From positions 1 to 64,000 of the forward strand of contig NZ_KB907225.1 of NCBI RefSeq assembly GCF_000381885.1: a stretch of 64,000 nt of DNA, read 5' to 3'. Below the pieces are notes generated by a model. It saw nothing but the letters and a program-made list of their open reading frames with translations. It was not told where the DNA came from and ran no database searches. A program made the translations under genes and the position numbers. The DNA is from Actinomadura atramentaria DSM 43919. Its GTDB lineage: Bacteria > Actinomycetota > Actinomycetes > Streptosporangiales > Streptosporangiaceae. Positions 57,356-64,000 of this stretch are shown here, piece after piece; positions within the stretch are counted from its first letter, which is position 1, and every line of letters begins with the position of its first letter.

Positions 57356-58279
57356 TCAGGCGGATTTCCGGCTCCGCGTCTTGGACGCGGGCTTCTCCTT
57401 CGACGTACCGGCCTTCTTGCGCGGAGCCGGACTCCGCGTCGCCGGGCGCTTGGCGGCGGACTTCTCGGCCGCCTTCCCCGACGCCTTGCCGCCTTCCTTG
57501 TCCGCGCGGCTCTTCTTGGCCGCCTCGACGCTGGCGCGCAGCGCGCCCAGCAGGTCGGCGGCCGGGGCCTCCGGCGCGGCGGGCGCGGGCCGCGTCACCT
57601 CGCGGCCCTCGATCTTGGCGTCGATGACGGCCTGCAGCGCCTCCCGGTACGCGTCGTGGTACTCGGACGGGTCGAAGTCGCCCGCCATCGACTCGATCAG
57701 CGAGGTCGCCATCGTGAGCTCCTGCTTGCGGACCTCGACGTCCTCGTTGAGGAACGCGAAGTCGGGCGCGCGGACCTCGTCGGGCCACAGCATCGTCTCC
57801 AGGACGAACACCTCGTCGCGGACCCGCAGCGTCGCCAGCGACTCCCGCTGCCGCAGCGCGACCTTGACGATCGCGACCTGCCCGGTGTCCGCGAGCGCGT
57901 CGCGCAGCAGGACGTACGGTTTCGCGCCCTGCTTCTCCGGTTCGAGGTAGTACGACTTGGCGAAGTAGATCGGGTCGACCTCGTCGGACTCCACGAACTG
58001 GAGCACGTCGATCTGGCGGCTGGTGTCCAGCGGCAGGTCGGCGAAGTCCTCGTCGGTGAGGATGACGGTCTCGCCGTCCGGAAGTTCGAGGCCCTTGGCG
58101 ATGTCGGCGTAGGGCACTTCCTCGCCGTCGATCGAGCAGACGCGCTTGTACCGGATCCGGCCGCCGTCGGTGCGGTGGACCTGGTGGAAGGCGACGTCGC
58201 GCTGCTCGGTCGCCGAATAGAGCTTCACCGGGATCGTGACCAGGCCGAACGAGATCGCGCCCTTCCAGATGCTGCGCAT
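57356..58279 (-). CDS. ku: non-homologous end-joining protein Ku
   Basis: The 307-aa protein starts MRSIWKGAISFGLVTIPVKL, the universal bacterial Ku N-terminus, followed by the beta-barrel core (LPLDTSRQIDVLQFVESDEV, PIYFAKSYYLEP). A Lys/Ala/Ser/Pro-rich tail follows (about 255-307, ending KTRSRKSA) that in other Ku proteins aids DNA threading. Ku homodimers ring broken DNA ends and recruit LigD. It is divergent from the ligase gene, leaving a 94-bp shared promoter. Confidence 0.95.
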   Translation of the reverse strand: MRSIWKGAISFGLVTIPVKLYSATEQRDVAFHQVHRTDGGRIRYKRVCSIDGEEVPYADIAKGLELPDGETVILTDEDFADLPLDTSRQIDVLQFVESDEVDPIYFAKSYYLEPEKQGAKPYVLLRDALADTGQVAIVKVALRQRESLATLRVRDEVFVLETMLWPDEVRAPDFAFLNEDVEVRKQELTMATSLIESMAGDFDPSEYHDAYREALQAVIDAKIEGREVTRPAPAAPEAPAADLLGALRASVEAAKKSRADKEGGKASGKAAEKSAAKRPATRSPAPRKKAGTSKEKPASKTRSRKSA

Positions 58280-58373
58280 GACCGACCCTTACCCGGAAGA
58301 CAGTTCTTACTAGCGCGTCCGCCAGCTTCGTTTCGGTCTTCCGGCACCCCGGCGGCCGGGTAGGGAACCCGGC

Positions 58374-59348
58374 ATGAGCCTGCCGTGGCCGATCGAGCCG
58401 ATGACGGCCGTCAGCGGGGACCTCCCCGCCGACGCCGAGCGCTGGGGCCTGGAGCTGAAATGGGACGGCGTGCGCGTCGTCGCCCAAGTCGGCGGCGGCG
58501 TCCGCGCGGCCGGGCGGCGCGGCACGGACGTCGCCGACCGCTACCCCGAGCTGTCCGGGCTCGCGGACCTGCTGCCCGGCCGGACCGCCGTGCTGGACGG
58601 CGAGATCGTCGCGTTCGACGGCGGGCTGCCGAGCTTCGGACGGCTCCAGCGGCGGATGCACGTCGAGCGGCCGCACGCGCGGCTCGTCCGCGAGGTGCCC
58701 GTCCGCTACATCGTGTTCGACCTGCTGTCGCTGGACGGCCGCGACGTCGTGGACCTCCCGTACGCCGAGCGCCGCGCCCTGCTCGACGGCCTCGGCATCG
58801 CGGCGGGCGGCCCCGTCGAGGTCCCGCCCTACCTGAACGGCGCGGACGCCGCCCAGGTCAAGGAACTCCTCGCCTACACCCTCGAACAGCGGCTGGAGGG
58901 CCTGCTGGCCAAACGGCTCGACTCCCCCTACCGCCCCGGCAGCCGCGTCCCGCACTGGCGGAAGGTGAAGAACTTCCTCACCCGCGAGGCGGTCGTCTGC
59001 GGCTACAAGCCCGGCAAGGGCCGCCGCGCGGGCGGCGTCGGGTCGCTGCTGCTCGGGGAGTACGACGCGGCCGGGCGGCTGCGCTACCTCGGGCACGTCG
59101 GGACGGGCTTCACCGACCGCGCCCTGGACGAGCTGGACGCCCTGCTCGCGCCCCTGCTCCGCGACGCCAGCCCGTACGCCGAACCGCTCCCCCGCGACGT
59201 CGTCCGCGACGCCCGATGGGTCGAACCCCGCCTGGTGGGGGACGTGGCCTACGGCGCCCTCACCGACGAGGGCCGCCTCCGCCACCCGGCGTGGCGGGGC
59301 CTGCGCGACGACAAGGACCCCCGCGAGGTGACCGATGAGCAGCAGTAG
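58374..59348 (+). CDS. ligD: LigD-type ATP-dependent DNA ligase (stand-alone)
   Basis: The 324-aa protein has nucleotidyltransferase motif I LELKWDGVRV (Lys about 29), motif III region YIVFDLLSLDG, motif IV LEGLLAKRLDS, and motif V HWRKVKNF, then an OB-fold (LLLGEYDAAGRLRYLGHVGTG). This is only the ligase domain of LigD; there is no phosphoesterase domain, and the polymerase is a separate gene that starts 14 bases before this stop. It seals breaks in NHEJ with Ku. Confidence 0.92.
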   Translation: MSLPWPIEPMTAVSGDLPADAERWGLELKWDGVRVVAQVGGGVRAAGRRGTDVADRYPELSGLADLLPGRTAVLDGEIVAFDGGLPSFGRLQRRMHVERPHARLVREVPVRYIVFDLLSLDGRDVVDLPYAERRALLDGLGIAAGGPVEVPPYLNGADAAQVKELLAYTLEQRLEGLLAKRLDSPYRPGSRVPHWRKVKNFLTREAVVCGYKPGKGRRAGGVGSLLLGEYDAAGRLRYLGHVGTGFTDRALDELDALLAPLLRDASPYAEPLPRDVVRDARWVEPRLVGDVAYGALTDEGRLRHPAWRGLRDDKDPREVTDEQQ

Positions 59349-60240
59349 CCGTACCGGTGTGACCGTCGAGGGACGCGAGCTGTCCCTGTCCAACCTCGAC
59401 AAGGAGCTGTACCCCGGCTTCACCAAGGGCGAGGTGATCGACTACTACGCGCGGATCGCGCCGGTCGCGCTCCCGCACCTGCGCGCCCGCCCGGCGACCC
59501 GCAAGCGCTACCCGGACGGGGTGGACGGCCAGGCGTTCTTCGAGAAGAACGCGCCGTCGCACACGCCCGACTGGGTCCGCACCGTCACGATCGCGACGCC
59601 CGGCAGCACGCGCGGCCGCGAGTCGGTGGACTACGTCGTCGTGGACGACCTGCCGACGCTCGTGTGGTGCGCGAACCTCGCCGCGCTCGAACTGCACGTC
59701 CCGCAGTGGCGGGTCGGGCCGCGCGGCGCGCGCCGCGAACCCGACCTCATGGTCTTCGACCTCGACCCGGGCCCTCCGGCGAACCTGGTGGACGCGTGCC
59801 GCGTCGGCCTGCTGCTGCGCGACCTGCTCGCCGAGGACGGCCTGGAATGCGTCGCCAAGACCAGCGGCAAGAAGGGCCTGCACCTGTACGCGCCGGTCAA
59901 GCCGACCGGGCGGACGTCCGACTACGCCAAGGCGGCGGCGCGACGGCTCGCGGGCGAACACGGCGACCTCGTCGTCGCGAAGATGGAGAAGAAGCTGCGC
60001 GGCGGCAAGGTCTTCGTGGACTGGAGCCAGAACAACGTCGCCAAGACGACCGTCGCCGCGTACTCGCTGCGCGCGGCCCCGCAGCCGTCGGCGTCCACAC
60101 CGGTGACGTGGGCGGAGGTCGAGGGTTGCGCCGATCCGGCCGATCTGGCGTTCACGCCCGCCGACGTGCTGGCCCGCGTCGAGAAGGACGGCGACCTGCT
60201 CGCGCCGCTGCTGGCCGACGCCCGTCCGCCGGTCCCCTGA
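59335..60240 (+). CDS. LigD-type primase/polymerase (stand-alone PolDom)
   Basis: The 301-aa protein is the AEP-type polymerase domain of LigD: MVFDLDPGPP carries the metal-binding Asp pair (about 140-149), AKTSGKKGLHLYAPV the nucleotide-binding His (about 176-190), and GGKVFVDWSQNN the third Asp (about 221-232). It fills and extends DNA ends, with ribonucleotide preference in homologues. The ATG at 59335 overlaps the ligase gene by 14 bases in another frame, implying coupled expression. Confidence 0.92.
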   Translation: MSSSSRTGVTVEGRELSLSNLDKELYPGFTKGEVIDYYARIAPVALPHLRARPATRKRYPDGVDGQAFFEKNAPSHTPDWVRTVTIATPGSTRGRESVDYVVVDDLPTLVWCANLAALELHVPQWRVGPRGARREPDLMVFDLDPGPPANLVDACRVGLLLRDLLAEDGLECVAKTSGKKGLHLYAPVKPTGRTSDYAKAAARRLAGEHGDLVVAKMEKKLRGGKVFVDWSQNNVAKTTVAAYSLRAAPQPSASTPVTWAEVEGCADPADLAFTPADVLARVEKDGDLLAPLLADARPPVP

Positions 60241-60316
60241 TGCGCGCGGGCATCGACCCGCCCCCGCCGGGGTACGCGAGAACCCGCAGTGACCACGGCG
60301 GAGGGGAGCACGGCGC

Positions 60317-60577
60317 ATGACCGAGAACACGACCGGCCCGGTGGACGGCGGGGCGGACGAGGCCGACGCGGCCGAGCAGCGCGCCGACCTGGCGGGCGCG
60401 GAGCCGGACTGGCCCGGCGGCGTCCCCGCCGAGGCCGACGAGGCGGACGCGGCCGAGCAGCGCGCCGACGCCCGCGACGTCGGCCCGCGCCCGGACGGCC
60501 TGCCCGCCGAGGCCGACGAGGCCGACGTGGCCGAGCAGGAGCGCGAAGTCCCCGGCGACGAGGACGAGTACCGCTGA
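60317..60577 (+). CDS. acidic repeat protein (86 aa)
   Basis: This very acidic protein has three repeats of an EADEADAAEQRAD unit (about residues 13-25, 40-52 and 65-77) separated by Pro/Gly/Trp-containing spacers (EPDWPGG, GPRPDGLP), ending VPGDEDEYR. It is probably intrinsically disordered. Similar PEAD-x2-EQ repeat proteins occur in actinobacteria without known function. GGAGG is present about 15 bases upstream of the ATG (GGCGGAGGGGAGCACGGCGC region). Confidence 0.7.
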   Translation: MTENTTGPVDGGADEADAAEQRADLAGAEPDWPGGVPAEADEADAAEQRADARDVGPRPDGLPAEADEADVAEQEREVPGDEDEYR

Positions 60578-60665
60578 CCCGGGCGGCGCCCGTTCTGCGG
60601 GCTTCTCCTGCGGTTTCACCCGCGCGGGACGTTCCGGCCTGACACCATGACCTGGGCGTGGACTG

Positions 60666-60694
60666 GTGACCGGGAGGTTACCGGCGCGTAAGAT
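60666..60694 (+). promoter_or_regulatory. promoter of the TetR/DUF3107 region
   Basis: GTGACC (60666-60671) and TAAGAT (60689-60694) are separated by 17 bp, a good match to a primary sigma-factor promoter in this genome. It lies 66 bp upstream of the TetR GTG start. Confidence 0.6.
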
Positions 60695-60696
60695 AA

Positions 60697-60709
60697 GGGA
60701 ACGGTTCCC
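60697..60709. promoter_or_regulatory. TetR operator candidate GGGAACGGTTCCC
   Basis: A perfect 13-base palindrome GGGAAC-G-GTTCCC begins 2 bp after the predicted -10, so it would cover the transcription start. Its symmetry and position fit autorepression by the TetR protein encoded just downstream. Confidence 0.65.
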
Positions 60710-60760
60710 GCGGCGGTCACCCCTTTCCGCCGCACTGATTCGGTTTGATCGGAGTGTGAG

Positions 60761-61381
60761 GTGGCCGCTACCCCGGACGCCCGCCCCCGTGGCACGAGGC
60801 TGCCGCGGCTGGCGCGCCGCAGGCAGTTGCTCGGCGCGGCGCAGGAGGTGTTCGTCGCCCAGGGCTACCACGCGGCGGCGATGGACGAGATCGCCGAACG
60901 GGCCGGGGTGAGCAAGCCGGTGCTCTACCAGCACTTCCCGGGCAAGCTGGAGCTGTACCTCGCGCTGCTGGACGAGCACGCCGAGGCGCTGGTGAAGGCC
61001 GTCCGCGACGCGCTCGGCTCCACCACCGACAACAAGCTGCGCGTGCAGGCCAGCATGCAGGCGTTCTACGACTTCGTCGCGGGCGAGGGCGAGGCGTACC
61101 GGCTGGTCTTCGAGTCGGACCTGCGCAACGTCGCCCCCGTCCGCGCCCGCGTCGACCGCGCCAACCAGCAGTGCGCCGAGATGATCGCCCAGGTGATCGT
61201 CGAGGACACCGGCTGCCCCGAGGACGAGGCGCACCTGCTCGGCATGGGCCTGGTCGGGATGGCCGAGGTCAGCGCCCGGTTCTGGCTCGGCCAGCACCGC
61301 GCGATCCCCAAGGAGACGGCCGAGGCGATCATCGCGCGGCTCGCCTGGCGCGGCATCTCCGGCTTCCCCCGCACCCCCTAG
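60761..61381 (+). CDS. TetR family regulator (Rv3208-like)
   Basis: The 206-aa protein has a TetR HTH (RRQLLGAAQEVFVAQGYHAA, EIAERAGVSKPVLYQHFPGK, about 21-65) and a conserved C-terminal domain (GEAYRLVFESDLRNVAPVRA, GMAEVSARFWLG). With the DUF3107 gene that follows, it matches the mycobacterial pair Rv3208-Rv3208A. GGAG lies about 7 bases before the GTG (GGAGTGTGAG). A perfect palindrome downstream of its promoter suggests autoregulation. Confidence 0.88.
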   Translation: MAATPDARPRGTRLPRLARRRQLLGAAQEVFVAQGYHAAAMDEIAERAGVSKPVLYQHFPGKLELYLALLDEHAEALVKAVRDALGSTTDNKLRVQASMQAFYDFVAGEGEAYRLVFESDLRNVAPVRARVDRANQQCAEMIAQVIVEDTGCPEDEAHLLGMGLVGMAEVSARFWLGQHRAIPKETAEAIIARLAWRGISGFPRTP

Positions 61382-61491
61382 AGTTTCACTTTCGGCGAAC
61401 CGCGCGGCGCGCGCGCCGGCCGTTCCGCGTGCCACCATCGGTCCCAGGCGGCCCGTCCGTACGGGACGGGCCGGGGCTGGAAGGGGACGCC

Positions 61492-61716
61492 GTGCAGGTG
61501 CGGATCGGTGTGCAGTTCGCCGCGCGGGAACTCGTCGTGGACACCAGGGAGGGCGCCGCCGACGTCGAGCGCGCGCTGCGCGAGGCGCTGGCGGAGGAGA
61601 ACGGCGTCCTGGTCCTGACGGACCGCAAGGGCGGCCGGGTCGTCGTCCCCGCGCGGCACCTGGGCTACCTGGAGTTCGGGGAGGACGAGAGCCGCCGGGT
61701 CGGCTTCGGCGGCTGA
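61492..61716 (+). CDS. DUF3107 family protein (TB9.4-like)
   Basis: This 74-aa protein (VQVRIGVQFAARELVVDTRE at its start; ending SRRVGFGG) matches the DUF3107 family, whose mycobacterial member Rv3208A/TB9.4 is a T-cell antigen. The RRVGFG C-terminus is characteristic. The function is unknown. GGAAGGGG lies 6 bases upstream of the GTG. It is probably co-expressed with the preceding TetR gene (110-bp gap). Confidence 0.85.
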   Translation: MQVRIGVQFAARELVVDTREGAADVERALREALAEENGVLVLTDRKGGRVVVPARHLGYLEFGEDESRRVGFGG

Positions 61717-61825
61717 CCCCGCGCCGTCGAGCCGACGTTTAGCGCCCTCCTGACGGGCATATCGACCACCGACCGAGCGGTCGCGCCGCCGAACGGCACG
61801 ACCTGGAACGGAATGGTGATCGACA

Positions 61826-62086
61826 ATGGTTCTGACGGTCCTCTGGTTCATCATCGTGGGTGCCGTCATCGGTGCCCTGGCCCGACTCGTCGTCCCGGGC
61901 CGCAACCCCATCGGCATCCTGCTGACGATCCTCGTCGGCATCGTCGGCTCGATCCTCGGCGGCGTCGTCGCCAACGCGCTCGGCGCGGGCTCCGTGCTCG
62001 CGTTCGTCTTCGCGGTGGTGATCGCCGCGCTCGGGGTCGCCGCCCTCACCACGGCGCGCGGGGGGCACTGGGGCCGCTCCTACTAG
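61826..62086 (+). CDS. GlsB/YeaQ/YmgE family small membrane protein
   Basis: The 86-aa protein has three hydrophobic segments (VLWFIIVGAVIGALARLVVPG, ILLTILVGIVGSILGGVVAN and a third near 58-75) with the Gly-rich pattern of transglycosylase-associated/YeaQ proteins. These are stress-induced inner-membrane proteins; the transglycosylase label is historical. The ATG at 61826 has GGAATGG upstream. It ends before a strong terminator. Confidence 0.88.
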   Translation: MVLTVLWFIIVGAVIGALARLVVPGRNPIGILLTILVGIVGSILGGVVANALGAGSVLAFVFAVVIAALGVAALTTARGGHWGRSY

Positions 62087-62120
62087 CGCGCCCGGCCGCA
62101 CGGCCGCACGGCTTCCGGAC

Positions 62121-62155
62121 CGCAGCCCCCGCCGACCCCCGCGGCGGGGGCTGCG
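62121..62155. terminator. terminator between GlsB-like gene and kinase
   Basis: A 14-bp perfect stem (62121-62134 with 62142-62155, 7-base loop) lies between the convergent GlsB-like and kinase genes. It probably terminates both transcripts. Confidence 0.75.
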
Positions 62156-62162
62156 CCCTGTC

Positions 62163-64000
<1,838 letters not shown>

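Overview
The window is chromosomal DNA from a high-GC actinobacterium, most likely a Thermomonosporaceae/Streptosporangiales-type organism (Actinomadura-like). The evidence is the very high GC with G/C-ending codons, frequent GTG/TTG starts, a WhiB7-type regulator, mycoredoxin, UvrD2 and AdnAB helicases, Ku/LigD, mycosins, and an HTH/DUF5753 regulator paired with DUF397 proteins. The genus is inferred from the text alone.

Layout. 0-20 kb holds an initiator tRNA, a PPA1309/MoaE/PDZ-Lon operon, a UPF0182 membrane protein, an SDR enzyme, a three-gene chain (metalloprotease, 59-aa protein, NUDIX hydrolase), a YgjP-type metalloprotease, a LysR/MFS pair, an ABC1 kinase, whiB7 with a long attenuator leader, TesB, UvrD2, mycoredoxin, NudC and an M20 peptidase. 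21-31 kb holds a secreted protein, an HD hydrolase, an iron-box-controlled siderophore operon (ATP-grasp plus two IucA/IucC synthetases), an acyl-CoA ligase, a methyltransferase and a ferritin-like hydrolase. 31.5-45 kb holds AdnB/AdnA, a short PucR regulator, an alkyltransferase-like protein, two tandem membrane-protein/mycosin pairs, a 50-aa protein and MoeZ. 45-54 kb is accessory: a methyltransferase, a TetR/NmrA pair, a broken IS481 element, a 10-bp-period G-rich array, an HTH/DUF397 cluster with three DUF397 copies (one frameshifted), and an Xre-ImmA/IrrE gene followed by a frameshifted PIN-like gene. 54-64 kb holds TetR/MMPL, Ku, split LigD (ligase and polymerase), an acidic repeat protein, TetR, DUF3107, a GlsB-like protein and a Ser/Thr kinase cut by the right edge.

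Together: UPF0182, PDZ-Lon, metalloprotease, ABC1 kinase, WhiB7, UvrD2, mycoredoxin, NudC, AdnB, AdnA, alkyltransferase-like protein, MoeZ, TetR and DUF3107 are the same families, in nearly the same order, as Mycobacterium tuberculosis Rv3193c to Rv3208A. The window reads as that conserved DNA-repair and redox backbone with three inserted zones: the siderophore region, the duplicated mycosin module, and the 45-60 kb island containing mobile-element debris, toxin-antitoxin-like genes and NHEJ.
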